From assembly GCF_034087045.1 (NCBI RefSeq), contig NZ_CP139247.1:3746001-3810000 (forward strand): a DNA stretch of 64,000 bases, given 5' to 3'. The DNA comes from Chitinophaga sancti. Its GTDB lineage: Bacteria > Bacteroidota > Bacteroidia > Chitinophagales > Chitinophagaceae. This document shows, piece by piece, positions 17,158-26,127 of the stretch. Made by a program: the position numbers and the translations under genes. The notes beneath the pieces were generated by a model. It was given only the letters and a program-made list of their open reading frames with translations, did not search any database and was not told the DNA's origin. Numbering within the stretch: position 1 is the first letter of the stretch; every line of letters begins with the position of its first letter.

Positions 17158-19563
17158 TTAGTTTGTTATTTCATCTTTCACACTCAACTTCCACTCATTA
17201 TCATAAAACCCTGCTGTCTTCACCTCTGTCTCTTTCCCCTTCAGCAACTCCGCAGAGAAGATCATATAATCCGGAAATCCACTTCCTCCCGCAAAATACT
17301 GATTCGCTTCCGCCGCTTTCATACCTTTCAGACCAGTACCGCCTATCACCGCCACAGCAGCCACCTTACTATCCATTCTGGGATACATAAAATACCCTGC
17401 CAATGCATCGCCTGTATAACTCTTCTCACCCACAGTCACTTTACCTCTGCTCATCTGCACAGGGGAATTTTTCAACAGCAATCCATATGCTTTATTCGTA
17501 GTCGCATTCCCATAAATGATCACCCCTCTATCAGCATAATCCGCAGCCTTAAAATCTTTATCCGCCACTATATCTATTGCACCATTTCCTCTGTAATACC
17601 ACGTCTCTGCATCATACCTCGCTTTATTCAAAGACCATGCATTTTCCTCAGGCGTACCTGCTGTGCCATATACAAATACCATCCTGTGGTTAAATGCTTC
17701 TTTCAGCGTACCATTTCTTACAATACCTTTATCTGTTTCTGCTGGTGCCTTTCCGATGGTCCACTGAGATCCATGCTGCAAATACAATATCTCTCCATGA
17801 GAAGCATATTTTATTGTCTGTCCATCCAATACAATTTCACCATCAAATCCTTTCAGATCCAATGCCAGCACTTCCACATTACTGGTGGTTCCACTGATAT
17901 TGTTTCCTGCACGACGCAACTGTACCCTGCTATATTCCAACGCATGCTGCTGCTGTAATACCTGCACCCAATGATACTTAGAAGAGATCGCGGTACTTGC
18001 CGTAGTAAAATCTACCACCTTCACACTGCTATCTGCCGGAATCGTATGCCATTTAAAATAAGAAAACAACGGACCCCAATCCACACAGGTATCCCCATAC
18101 CAATGCTCACCACCCGGATATTCATAATAACTAAAATCAGGATGAAAATCTGCCAGTATCTTTTTCATTTGTCTGGCATAATCTACAGACACTACGCGAT
18201 CACTATCCCCATGCAAAATATACACACCACCAGCCTTATAGTTATTCGCTAACTTAAAAGTATTACTTGGATTGCTCGCTCTCAGCAGGATCTGCTCCGT
18301 GTTATTCTTCGGTGAATCAGGAATCAATCCATCTGCAGAACCATATCCCATCAAAGTCGGATACCCTGAACATGGTGCAATTGCCGCCCACTTTCCAGGG
18401 AAAGTAGCCCCTAAGATCCACGTACCATGACCACCCATAGAGTGCCCTGTCAGATAGATCCTTTCAGGATCCGGTTTGAATTCTGCGGTTGCAATATTCA
18501 ACACTTCCAGTGCATCCAGTCTGCCCCAGTCTTCCCAGTTAAAACCGCGTGGACGCCTGTTTGTAGGCGCAGCCAATACACCCCAGTCTTTATATTTATA
18601 TGCTCTCGCCTGGTTGATCGCCTGCACTTCTGCACCATGTACAGATAGGAACAAAGCCGGTGCTTTCCCCGTCGGGTTCAGTTGTGGAGATACCGCATAA
18701 TATTGAACACTACCATCAATTCCACTTACGAATGTGCTGCTATAATGTTCGCTTGCACTCACGGTCTTCAATGCCATGTTTTTACTGTCAATCACTTTAT
18801 TCTGACTGCTCAGCGTCAGTGCCACACTGTTATTATCATTACCCGCAGCAGAAGCATCCATCATAAATCCTACTTTACGTGTGGCCAGTGGGGCGATTTC
18901 AGGCAGGGTAGTGGTGAGGGTCTTGCCCTGTATTGTCGCCTTTATCTGTAGGCCTTTCAGTGCTTTGTCCGACGTGTTGATCACCACAACTGCACCCCAC
19001 AAACCACTATTATCTTTACCCTTCACCACAAACGGCATCGTAGAATCGGCCACACTGATATACACAGGTTGTTTTGGGAAAGTGAGCTGTGCACGCATTC
19101 CCTGACGCCCCCAGCCACGGCTGGTACGAATGTAGAACTCATTTACCCCCTGCTTTAACTGCACGGGTGTAAACATCCATCCATAGCGGTACATATCACC
19201 CGCATGTGGCACACCATTCACATACACCATCTGGTGGCCGGTGATGTTTAAAATCGCTGTCTGTGCTTTCGGAGAATTGTACTTTACATAGATATATCCA
19301 TTTGTCAGCGCCTTTCCGGAAAAGGCGCCATCCTCACCGGCAGTCACTGTCTGCCATTTCTCTCCATCAAATGACTGACTGCCATTCGTTGGTGCCTGCA
19401 GGGGGCCATTGCTCATGGCGTATGCCAATTGATCCGTAAACAAAGCCGTTCTGCCATACTGATGACAGGCGCCACTCCTAAATCCCTCCTTAAATACATA
19501 ACCATCCTGTGCAAAGAGGGAGTTCCCTGCCAATATTGCCAGGGCTAAAAATAATCGCCGCAT
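17158..19563 (-). CDS. Secreted S9-type peptidase/esterase (alpha/beta hydrolase, 801 aa)
   Basis: A signal peptide (MRRLFLALAILAGNSLFAQ) is followed by a beta-rich N-terminal region (20-280). An alpha/beta-hydrolase domain follows at about 290-510: nucleophile S375 in YLTGHSMGGHGTW, likely acid D453 or D455 in LHGDSDRVV, and H487 in PGGEHWYG. A C-terminal region (510-801) is beta-rich. The catalytic core is of the prolyl-oligopeptidase/feruloyl-esterase kind seen in secreted Bacteroidota hydrolases. It should act in the periplasm or outside the cell on peptides or esterified polysaccharide; the substrate cannot be told. The gene is monocistronic. Confidence 0.8.
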   Translation of the reverse strand: MRRLFLALAILAGNSLFAQDGYVFKEGFRSGACHQYGRTALFTDQLAYAMSNGPLQAPTNGSQSFDGEKWQTVTAGEDGAFSGKALTNGYIYVKYNSPKAQTAILNITGHQMVYVNGVPHAGDMYRYGWMFTPVQLKQGVNEFYIRTSRGWGRQGMRAQLTFPKQPVYISVADSTMPFVVKGKDNSGLWGAVVVINTSDKALKGLQIKATIQGKTLTTTLPEIAPLATRKVGFMMDASAAGNDNNSVALTLSSQNKVIDSKNMALKTVSASEHYSSTFVSGIDGSVQYYAVSPQLNPTGKAPALFLSVHGAEVQAINQARAYKYKDWGVLAAPTNRRPRGFNWEDWGRLDALEVLNIATAEFKPDPERIYLTGHSMGGHGTWILGATFPGKWAAIAPCSGYPTLMGYGSADGLIPDSPKNNTEQILLRASNPSNTFKLANNYKAGGVYILHGDSDRVVSVDYARQMKKILADFHPDFSYYEYPGGEHWYGDTCVDWGPLFSYFKWHTIPADSSVKVVDFTTASTAISSKYHWVQVLQQQHALEYSRVQLRRAGNNISGTTSNVEVLALDLKGFDGEIVLDGQTIKYASHGEILYLQHGSQWTIGKAPAETDKGIVRNGTLKEAFNHRMVFVYGTAGTPEENAWSLNKARYDAETWYYRGNGAIDIVADKDFKAADYADRGVIIYGNATTNKAYGLLLKNSPVQMSRGKVTVGEKSYTGDALAGYFMYPRMDSKVAAVAVIGGTGLKGMKAAEANQYFAGGSGFPDYMIFSAELLKGKETEVKTAGFYDNEWKLSVKDEITN

Positions 19564-19670
19564 AAAATTGATTTATGCAAACAAAATAGAAAGTGGAGGG
19601 AAGAAATGCACGTAGTATTTTGCCCGATATGGGTGTAATTTGAAGAGCGGTAATATTGGGGCGTTATGTG

Positions 19671-19820
19671 GGCGATACAAGGGTAAGATGTGGCGCCGAA
19701 AGGGAGTTATGCAGGCGCTACAAAGGGAATATGCGGCGTCCCTAAAGTAATTTGCTGGTGCCTGAAATGTATAATGCAGCGCCGCAAATGTATTATCCGG
19801 CACTGCAAAAGTATTATGCC
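19671..19820. repeat. Degenerate 22-bp tandem repeat array over the lipid kinase stop codon
   Basis: About seven units of 20-22 bp starting at 19671, 19692, 19714, 19735, 19757, 19779 and 19799, with rough consensus GGCGCYRCAAAKGKAWTATG. The last unit covers the final codons and stop of the lipid kinase gene (minus strand), and the others fill the intergenic space towards the esterase gene. Units are degenerate, so the array is old or under relaxed selection. Confidence 0.7.
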
Positions 19821-20704
19821 GGTACCAATACGTGCAGTGCTTTTGCCATTATCTCCGCTTTCACAGAACTGGTCTTCCCTAAATATTCCCCATCCACCTG
19901 AAAATGCGCTTTTCTACGCGTCATAATCGTCACCTGGTCTGCCTGTATCACCTCCGTCTTCTTCGGATCAAAAGGCTTAAATCTTCTGATCATCTTAAAT
20001 AACTCCCACAAAGAAAGTCTCCTGATGATCACCACCTCAAACAACCCATCGCTGAGATTGCCATCCGGATTTATATTCACCCCTGTTCCATACCTTCTCG
20101 CATTTGCCAGCACAATCATAAAGGCCACCCTCGACAGGTGTACCTCTGCATTCCTGATTTGTACCTGCAAAGACTGCTTTTGCCATAAGGTCTTAATCGA
20201 AGACAGCGCATAGCCCAGTTTGCCACGAATACCTCTCTGTTCAAAGTTCTTTACCAGCAGGGCATTTAGCCCTAAATCTCCCAGGTGTATACAGATCTCC
20301 TGTTGATTGATGCGGATCACATCAATGACCTGTACCTTTCCTTCCAATACCACCACCATCGCCTTTTCGAACTCCGTGGGTATAGACAGTTCCGCAGCCA
20401 TGCCATTGGCAGAGCCGGCAGGAATGATACCCATAGGGATCTGTGTATGTAATAAATGCGAGGCTACTGCTTTCACTGTACCATCACCACCCACAGCCAC
20501 TACACGATCCGGATGCCAGTATTGAATTGTTTTTTTCAGCTCCTGCTCCGATGCAGGGCCGTCTAATATGCATATTTCAATCGTTTCTGCCCGTTCGTTA
20601 AAAAAATTCCTTATCAATGTAGCATGATCGGCCTTCTTTTTGCCGCCCGAAACAGGATTGATCACAAAGAGTAGCCGCATAGGTTGCCATTTATATGCTA
20701 TCAT
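19814..20704 (-). CDS. Diacylglycerol/lipid kinase family protein (YegS/DgkB-like, 296 aa)
   Basis: The catalytic DAGK domain is clear: FVINPVSGGKKK (13-24), VVAVGGDGTVKAVASHLL (68-85) with the GGDGT nucleotide motif at 72-76, and IIPAGSANGMAAEL (93-106). The C-terminal half is the usual beta-sandwich with HFQVDGEY. It phosphorylates diacylglycerol or a related lipid at the inner membrane surface. A start at M9 (20680), MRLLFVINP, is as plausible as 20704. It is divergent from an App1-type phosphatidate phosphatase gene only 18 bp away, so the pair may interconvert the same lipids. Confidence 0.88.
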   Translation of the reverse strand: MIAYKWQPMRLLFVINPVSGGKKKADHATLIRNFFNERAETIEICILDGPASEQELKKTIQYWHPDRVVAVGGDGTVKAVASHLLHTQIPMGIIPAGSANGMAAELSIPTEFEKAMVVVLEGKVQVIDVIRINQQEICIHLGDLGLNALLVKNFEQRGIRGKLGYALSSIKTLWQKQSLQVQIRNAEVHLSRVAFMIVLANARRYGTGVNINPDGNLSDGLFEVVIIRRLSLWELFKMIRRFKPFDPKKTEVIQADQVTIMTRRKAHFQVDGEYLGKTSSVKAEIMAKALHVLVPA

Positions 20705-20722
20705 TACAAAATCAGCGCCTGA

Positions 20723-21712
20723 ATGACAGTATGGAATAAAATTCTACATAGGCTCGGTATGGAGACACGTCCTCATATCAGGGTATACAATGGATTTGGA
20801 GGGGCAGAATACCTCGAAATATTCGGTCATGTACTTGGCATTGGTCCGAGGCCTGTTACACGCTACAGCCGGTTCTTTCCGGTCAATATGTTTGCGTTGT
20901 TACGCCTCTTCTGGGTAAGGCCTGTGGCAGGCATCAAAGTCATGCTGGAATGGGAAGGGGTAGCAGTCACGGCCATAACGGAGAAAGATGGGTTCTTCCA
21001 TCTACAATGGCGGCCTGCCCGCATGCCGGAAGCAGGAATATACAATGTACAGGTAAGGATGGTAGATGTAGTGGATTCTCCTGTTTCGGAGACCACCGGT
21101 GTAGTTATTATTCCACATTACACACAGTTTGGCTGCATCTCTGATATCGACGATACTTTCCTGGTTTCCCACTCTGCAAAGATTGTGAAGCGCCTGCAGG
21201 TATTGTTTACCCGCAATGCCCGTACCCGCAAACCTTTTGAAGGAGTGGTACGACATTACCAGTTACTAAGCCATGCCACCAATCCTTTCTTTTATGTATC
21301 CAGTAGTGAATGGAACCTGTATGCATATATAAGAGAATTCATCCGCTTTAATGGTTTACCAGGTGGTGTATTTTTATTAAACCAGTTAAAACCTCTCCGG
21401 CAATTATTAAAGAGCGGACAAAACAAACACAAAACAAAGTTCACCCGCATCACCCGTATCCTCAAGCATTATCCTGATATGAGATTCGTTTTACTCGGCG
21501 ACGATACGCAGGAAGATCCCAATATTTACAAAGCACTGGTAGATCACTTTGGTACACAGATCATTGCTGTATACCTGCGCAAAGTGCGGAACAGCAAAGC
21601 CATTGCTACCCGCGAAATCGTGCAGGCCATGCAGGACAAGGGGATCGCTGTATGTTATTTCGAACACAGTGAAGAAGGTATAGACCATTCCAAGCGCATT
21701 GGATTAATATAA
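20723..21712 (+). CDS. App1-type phosphatidate phosphatase, DUF2183 (329 aa)
   Basis: An N-terminal beta domain (20-125) precedes the catalytic HAD-like DUF2183 domain. The signature is CISDIDDTFLVS (138-149) with D141 and D143 of the DxDxT motif. It is followed by FFYVSSSEWNLY, the K in HKTKFTRI, and the second acidic motif FVLLGDDTQEDP. Yeast App1 dephosphorylates phosphatidic acid to diacylglycerol, the reverse direction to the divergent lipid kinase. No signal peptide is seen. The shared 18-bp intergenic gap means each promoter must lie inside or very near the other gene. Confidence 0.85.
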   Translation: MTVWNKILHRLGMETRPHIRVYNGFGGAEYLEIFGHVLGIGPRPVTRYSRFFPVNMFALLRLFWVRPVAGIKVMLEWEGVAVTAITEKDGFFHLQWRPARMPEAGIYNVQVRMVDVVDSPVSETTGVVIIPHYTQFGCISDIDDTFLVSHSAKIVKRLQVLFTRNARTRKPFEGVVRHYQLLSHATNPFFYVSSSEWNLYAYIREFIRFNGLPGGVFLLNQLKPLRQLLKSGQNKHKTKFTRITRILKHYPDMRFVLLGDDTQEDPNIYKALVDHFGTQIIAVYLRKVRNSKAIATREIVQAMQDKGIAVCYFEHSEEGIDHSKRIGLI

Positions 21713-21756
21713 GGTATTGATTTTAGGCATATTAATTGTGCGTAAGGCATCGTTTT

Positions 21757-22488
21757 ATGAGAAGGATAATCATCACAATATTCACTATATTTTTATGCGG
21801 AACTGCTTTTGCACAGTTTAGCGATTCGGTACACTACTATGGGAAGTTTGCTTCTACGGGTTCTATCAACAAGACCAACGAAGGCAATTCTTACCTGTTG
21901 AGCAACATGTTCAAGGTCGGTGTGAGCAGGAAAAAGATTGTAATGAACGGGTTTGGCAGCTGGGTGTATGGAGAGTCGAACCGTGAACTCACGAACAATG
22001 ATTTCTCTACATCGCTTGACTTCAGTCTCTTTCGTGCGGTGAAACAAATTTATTACTGGGGACTTGCGAACTATGATAAAAGTTTCTCGTTGAAAATAAA
22101 CGATCGTTTTCAGTCGGGTGCGGGTATAGCCTATAATTTCCTTGACAGGAAAACCGCTTATCTCTCATTAAGTGATGGTTTCATATGGGAAAAGGGGGAT
22201 CTCTTTATAGACGATACATTGCATGATGTATACGATGCCGTACGCAACTCAGTTCGTATATCTTACAAATTTGTTTTTGCCAATATGATCACGATAGATG
22301 GGACACAGTTTTTTCAGCCAGATATTACTGATATAAGTGATTATAACCTGAAATCGGTGAATAATATAGCCTTTGCTTTGCGAAAGTGGATAGCGATCAC
22401 TGCGTCGATGACATATAATAAGGTAACGCGAACGGGAAGGGAGAACTTAATATTTACATATGGGTTAACGCTGGAGAAATATTTCTGA
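21757..22488 (+). CDS. DUF481-like outer-membrane protein (243 aa)
   Basis: ATG 21757 gives a good signal peptide (MRRIIITIFTIFLCGTAFAQ); the longer frame from TTG 21736 adds unlikely residues in front. The mature protein is built from alternating strands (FKVGVSRKKIVMNGFGSWVYGE, LDFSLFRAVKQIYYWGLANY, GAGIAYNFL) ending with TYGLTLEKYF, as expected for a beta-barrel of the DUF481 type. It probably sits in the outer membrane. It follows the App1 gene by 44 bp on the same strand. The stop codon lies inside the first unit of a tandem repeat. Confidence 0.7.
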   Translation: MRRIIITIFTIFLCGTAFAQFSDSVHYYGKFASTGSINKTNEGNSYLLSNMFKVGVSRKKIVMNGFGSWVYGESNRELTNNDFSTSLDFSLFRAVKQIYYWGLANYDKSFSLKINDRFQSGAGIAYNFLDRKTAYLSLSDGFIWEKGDLFIDDTLHDVYDAVRNSVRISYKFVFANMITIDGTQFFQPDITDISDYNLKSVNNIAFALRKWIAITASMTYNKVTRTGRENLIFTYGLTLEKYF

Positions 22489-22680
22489 GGTTCCAGCTGT
22501 TAGAGAGAGACTTTGAGATACCAGCTGTTAAAAAGATATTTCTGAGGTTCCAGCTGTTAGAAAGAGGCTTTGAGATACCAGCTGTTAAAAAGATATTTCA
22601 GAGGTTCCAGCTGTTAGAAAGACTTTGAGATACCAACTGTTAAAAAGATATTTCAGAGGTTCGCCATGGCGAACCTCTGA
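22481..22680. repeat. 57-bp tandem repeats ending in a perfect 28-base palindrome
   Basis: Units start at 22481, 22538 and 22595 (57, 57 and 55 bp), with a partial fourth at 22650. Each unit is itself two half-units of about 28 bp sharing CCAGCTGTTA. The DUF481 stop codon is in unit one. The partial unit runs into a perfect palindrome at 22653-22680 (TCAGAGGTTCGCCA then its complement), which separates it from the convergent helicase gene. Confidence 0.92.
22653..22680. terminator. Palindromic hairpin between convergent genes
   Basis: A 28-base perfect inverted repeat with almost no loop lies between the DUF481 gene and the convergent helicase gene. It is flanked by AT-rich sequence (AAATAATATT) but lacks a long T run, so termination is probable rather than certain. 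Confidence 0.55.
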
Positions 22681-22688
22681 AAATAATA

Positions 22689-23975
22689 TTATCTCGCAGC
22701 CTGAGGCTTTGGTCTATGTTTCTTAGGAGCATTTACACTACCCTGCCTGTTTCTGTGGAAACCGCCACCACCACCTTGTGGCTTCTTTGGTCTGTTTTGC
22801 TGAATGGGTGCTTTCACAGCCTGCATCCCTACTAACGGATCATGAAAAGGTTGATCCGTTACTAAAGGGATCTCTCTGTTGATCAGTTTCAGGATATCTT
22901 TCAGGAATGGTTTTTCTTCTTCTTCACAGAATGAAATCGCGATACCGTTCGCACCTGCACGACCGGTACGGCCAATGCGGTGTACATAGGTTTCAGGTAC
23001 ATTCGGCAATTCAAAGTTTACCACATGCGTGAGGTCGTCGATATCAATCCCCCTGGCAGCGATGTCGGTAGCCACCAGTACACGGGTCTGACGGTTCTTG
23101 AAATTACTCAATGCACGTTGTCTCGCATTCTGTGATTTATTACCATGGATAGCTTCAGCAGTCACACCTAATCTAACGAGGTCTTTCACCACTCTGTCCG
23201 CGCCATGTTTTGTACGGGCAAATACGAGCAGTGTTTTGATCGCATCATCTTTCAGGATGTGTTGGAGCAGGTGGCGTTTATCCTGTTTCTTTACATAATA
23301 TAAAGATTGTGTGATAGTTTCAGCAGTAGAAGATACGGGTGTTACTTCTACTTTCGCAGGATTTTTCAGGATCATGGCGGCCAGTTTCTGAATTTCCGGC
23401 GGCATAGTTGCAGAGAAGAACAAAGTCTGTCTGTTCTCAGGCAATTTGATGATCACGCGTTGTACATCGTGTACAAATCCCATATCGAGCATACGGTCAG
23501 CTTCATCCAGCACGAAGAACTTAACATCTCTGAGTGTGACAATATTCTGACTAATCAGGTCAAGCAGACGACCAGGGGTCGCTACTAAAATATCTATGCC
23601 TCTGCGTAGTGCATCTACCTGTGGTACCTGTGATACGCCACCAAAGATCACCTGATGTTTCAGGGGAAGGTATTTACCATAAGCCTGCAGGCTTTCCTGG
23701 ATCTGTATCGCGAGTTCGCGGGTAGGAGTGAGGATTAAAGCGCGGATGGGTCTTGGGCCTTTTTGTACAGCGGGCGTCGTTTCTGACAGCAGCTGTAACA
23801 ATGGAATGGCAAAAGCGGCTGTTTTACCGGTACCGGTCTGGGCACAACCCAACAGATCTCTTTTGTCCAATACATATGGAATGGATTGTTGCTGTATAGG
23901 AGTTGGCTCAGAGTATCCTTCTTCTTTCAACGCCTTCAGCACGGGCTCAATGAGCCTTAATTGTTCGAATGACAA
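22689..23975 (-). CDS. rhlE: DEAD-box RNA helicase, RhlE-like (428 aa)
   Basis: All DEAD-box motifs are present: Q motif [11 protein letters not shown], motif I AQTGTGKT, Ia [28 protein letters not shown], and the C-terminal RecA motifs with [10 protein letters not shown]. The tail after residue 370 is basic and Gly/Gln-rich, typical of RhlE-type helicases that act on ribosome assembly or cold adaptation. A -7 promoter element about 105 bases upstream predicts a leader of roughly 100 nt, which is common for this class of gene. The exact RhlE subtype was not checked. Confidence 0.92.
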   Translation of the reverse strand: MSFEQLRLIEPVLKALKEEGYSEPTPIQQQSIPYVLDKRDLLGCAQTGTGKTAAFAIPLLQLLSETTPAVQKGPRPIRALILTPTRELAIQIQESLQAYGKYLPLKHQVIFGGVSQVPQVDALRRGIDILVATPGRLLDLISQNIVTLRDVKFFVLDEADRMLDMGFVHDVQRVIIKLPENRQTLFFSATMPPEIQKLAAMILKNPAKVEVTPVSSTAETITQSLYYVKKQDKRHLLQHILKDDAIKTLLVFARTKHGADRVVKDLVRLGVTAEAIHGNKSQNARQRALSNFKNRQTRVLVATDIAARGIDIDDLTHVVNFELPNVPETYVHRIGRTGRAGANGIAISFCEEEEKPFLKDILKLINREIPLVTDQPFHDPLVGMQAVKAPIQQNRPKKPQGGGGGFHRNRQGSVNAPKKHRPKPQAAR

Positions 23976-24079
23976 AATCTTATATTTTTAATGATAAATG
24001 TTTTGGTAAGGCTATCATTGCAGTTGATACGTTACCCGCCTTACTCGCAAACCTATAGAGGAAGAGAATAAAAGTAATG

Positions 24080-24087
24080 CAAAGGTA
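24080..24087 (-). promoter_or_regulatory. -7 promoter element of the helicase gene
   Basis: The minus strand reads TACCTTTG followed by CA, an exact match to TAnnTTTG and to the common Bacteroidota TTTGCA form. It predicts a start site near 24074 and a 5' leader of about 100 nt. No TTG is seen at the ideal -33 distance. Confidence 0.55.
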
Positions 24088-24206
24088 CGGTAAATTATTT
24101 AAATGCTTGTCAGGTCTTAATTTAAATATCCCTTAGCGCAGATATTTTATGATTTCTTTTGGTTTTCCTGGGCAGCATTCTTATTGAAACATGCGCTTCT
24201 CAGATT

Positions 24207-24490
24207 AGTTTTTCCATGATTTTGTTACTGTTTCTTTTACTTCTTATCCTGATTTTACCATCATTCTTCTACCGCTTCTTTTTCTTCTTATCCCAGTTTT
24301 TACATGATTAGACTCCTGTTTCTTTTACTTCTTATCCTGTTTTTACCATCATTTTTCTACCGCTTCTTTCTTTTCTTATCCCAGTTTTTACATGATTTGA
24401 CTACTGTTTCTTTTCCTTCTTATCCTGTTTTTACCATCATTCTTCTACCGCTTCTTTTTCTTCTTATCCCAGTTTTTCCATCATTCTCTC
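24207..24490. repeat. 88-bp tandem repeats extending from the GNAT gene 3' end
   Basis: Three units of exactly 88 bp start at 24207, 24295 and 24383, and a partial fourth at 24471 is the last codons of the GNAT gene. Each unit is two 44-bp half-units that share TTCTTATCC and TTTTTACC. Copies differ by only a few bases. On the plus strand the array is a run of C/T-rich sequence, which creates a spurious Phe/Leu-rich reading frame. Confidence 0.92.
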
Positions 24491-24877
24491 CGGGTTTTCT
24501 ACCACTACAAATCCCGCCTTTTCATACAAGCTGTGTGCATCTTTCGTCACCAATCCCCATCTTTTCAGTGTCTGTAATTCCGGGTGAGACATAACCGCTT
24601 GCAGCAGCATCTTACCTAGACCGTGTCCTCTATGTGTTTCTGTGATAAACACATCCATCAGCCAGCCGAAAATAGTATAATCAGTTACAACCCTGGCAAA
24701 ACCCACTTGTTTGCCGGAACCGGTGTATACACCAAAGCAAAGAGAATTGTCAACAGATCGTTGTATGGCATCAATGGTACGATCTTTGGCCCAATAGGAA
24801 CGTTTACTTAAAAATTCATGGATCATAGGGAGATCCAGTTGCGATTTGTCAGTAGATACAAAGAAAGGGTTATCCAT
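24464..24877 (-). CDS. GNAT-family N-acetyltransferase (137 aa)
   Basis: The start MDNPFFVST at 24877 is preferred; the longer frame to 24970 overlaps the divergent SUFU gene and adds a non-conserved stretch. The fold is a single GNAT domain with VGFARVVTDY, the strand GWLMDVFITE, the acetyl-CoA pyrophosphate loop RGHGLG (83-88), and LYEKAGF near the end. The substrate is unknown. The last seven codons and stop are part of the 88-bp tandem repeat downstream, so the C-terminus may have been rewritten by the array. Confidence 0.85.
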   Translation of the reverse strand: MDNPFFVSTDKSQLDLPMIHEFLSKRSYWAKDRTIDAIQRSVDNSLCFGVYTGSGKQVGFARVVTDYTIFGWLMDVFITETHRGHGLGKMLLQAVMSHPELQTLKRWGLVTKDAHSLYEKAGFVVVENPERMMEKLG

Positions 24878-24922
24878 ACGGCAAATGTAACATGTTTGGA
24901 GATAAGTATATATCTTGCAATT

Positions 24923-26035
24923 ATGAATAAGGAACCTCAGGTATTGATAGAACAACCGAATGGAAGGCATACCATGTATGCATCGGTAGAGCAGGATGAT
25001 CGTACAGCTTATTTGTACCTGTTCCCTGCGGAATTACAGAGTAAAAAGTATAAGATGCGTGCCTGCTGGCTACGCAATTTGTTGCCCGCGCCGGAAGTAA
25101 AGGACGTGGCAGCAATGCACAATGGTACAGCGCCGATGTTACAGCGCAAGTACTGTAACCACCCGGATGGTAAGGAACCGTTGAAAGCAGAATTGTTAGA
25201 GATTGTATGGTTGCCTGAAGATGACGGTGCGGCCGTATTATATGAGGGTGAAATACTCGGTGTGATTCCCGGATGGAGCCTGTATGTAGATGAAGCAGTA
25301 TCTTATGCTGCGGATTGTATAGGTGTGGAAGGTGAAGATTTCCTGGTATTGCCGTTAGGTGATCCGGGTACGAATCAGCAGTTTGCCCGTGTAGGAGAGG
25401 CGGTGGCATTCCGTAATCAGTGGAGTAGTGTGGAGGCTCCCGCATGGCCGGTGATACAGGAGAATTTTATTAATAGCTATGAGCAGCGGTTTGGAAAGAT
25501 GCTGCAATACTTTGCGATAGATAACAATGAATGGCCACCAATGGCGATGGGGAAATTTGAAAAGGATAATATTGTATATTTTTTAACCATGGGAGCGAGT
25601 ATTCGTCCTATGCCATGGGTGTCTTATCTGTACAACGATACTTCCGAAGCTTACCGCAGGATGGAGCTGGCGCTGGCAGTAGACAAGAATGAATTCTCTG
25701 AAGAAGAGATCATGAAGATGGCGGAGAGCATTGCAACTATGGCCGATATTCCATGGAGGCATATTAGCTGGTTGGGAGAGGGGCATACGATTGGTTCTTC
25801 CAAATTGCCGGAGCCTTATGAGAGTATGGTGTTGTCATCAGCATTGTATAATGGCGAAGCGATAGAACTGCCGGAGATGTATGGAGATAAGGTGAATCTG
25901 TTCTGGGCGAGTCCGGTTACGCAGAAGGAGCGGGAGTTTGCGCATAGAAAGGCGAATGGCGGGTATGAGTTGCTGGAGTTGATGATACAGAAGGATGCGA
26001 CGCATGTGGTGAAGAAGAGAAAAGCAGTATTGTAA
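24923..26035 (+). CDS. Suppressor of fused (SUFU) domain protein (370 aa)
   Basis: ATG 24923 is chosen because the preceding codons overlap the divergent GNAT gene. The N-terminal half is an unassigned domain with PLKAELLEIVWLPEDDGAA and WSLYVDEAVSYAAD. The C-terminal half matches the bacterial SUFU domain: GKMLQYFAIDNNEWPPMAMG, VSYLYNDTSEAYRRMELALAV, SIATMADIP and LFWASPVTQKEREFAHRKAN. In bacteria such domains are often found in immunity or toxin-related proteins, but no toxin is adjacent here. It is cytoplasmic and followed by a good terminator. Confidence 0.72.
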   Translation: MNKEPQVLIEQPNGRHTMYASVEQDDRTAYLYLFPAELQSKKYKMRACWLRNLLPAPEVKDVAAMHNGTAPMLQRKYCNHPDGKEPLKAELLEIVWLPEDDGAAVLYEGEILGVIPGWSLYVDEAVSYAADCIGVEGEDFLVLPLGDPGTNQQFARVGEAVAFRNQWSSVEAPAWPVIQENFINSYEQRFGKMLQYFAIDNNEWPPMAMGKFEKDNIVYFLTMGASIRPMPWVSYLYNDTSEAYRRMELALAVDKNEFSEEEIMKMAESIATMADIPWRHISWLGEGHTIGSSKLPEPYESMVLSSALYNGEAIELPEMYGDKVNLFWASPVTQKEREFAHRKANGGYELLELMIQKDATHVVKKRKAVL

Positions 26036-26045
26036 AATTATATTG

Positions 26046-26079
26046 AGCCGGCTCTTTTTTGAGAGCCGGCTTTTATTTT
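26046..26079 (+). terminator. Rho-independent terminator after the SUFU gene
   Basis: AGCCGGCTCT pairs with AGAGCCGGCT around a six-base loop and is followed by TTTATTTT. Confidence 0.88.
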
Positions 26080-26127
26080 AGGGATAGCCTGTTATTGCTG
26101 GAAGTATCAGGAAAACGCACTCATCTT

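Noticed and set aside
17125..17958. Long plus-strand frame of 277 codons
   Set aside because: It is antisense to the S9-type esterase gene, which has a signal peptide and catalytic triad; the frame is His/Ile/Cys-rich and has no domain.
19573..19803. 76-codon minus-strand frame between the lipid kinase and esterase genes
   Set aside because: It consists mostly of the translated 22-bp repeat array and has no independent support.
19671..24490. Possible CRISPR arrays
   Set aside because: The repeats are directly adjacent without unique spacers and no cas genes are present.
24304..24594. Plus-strand frame encoding a Phe/Leu-rich, membrane-like peptide
   Set aside because: It is produced by the pyrimidine-rich 88-bp tandem repeats and the antisense of the GNAT gene; repeat length is not a multiple of three.
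24921..25445. Minus-strand frame of 174 codons
   Set aside because: Antisense to the SUFU gene, with His/Pro/Thr-rich shadow composition.
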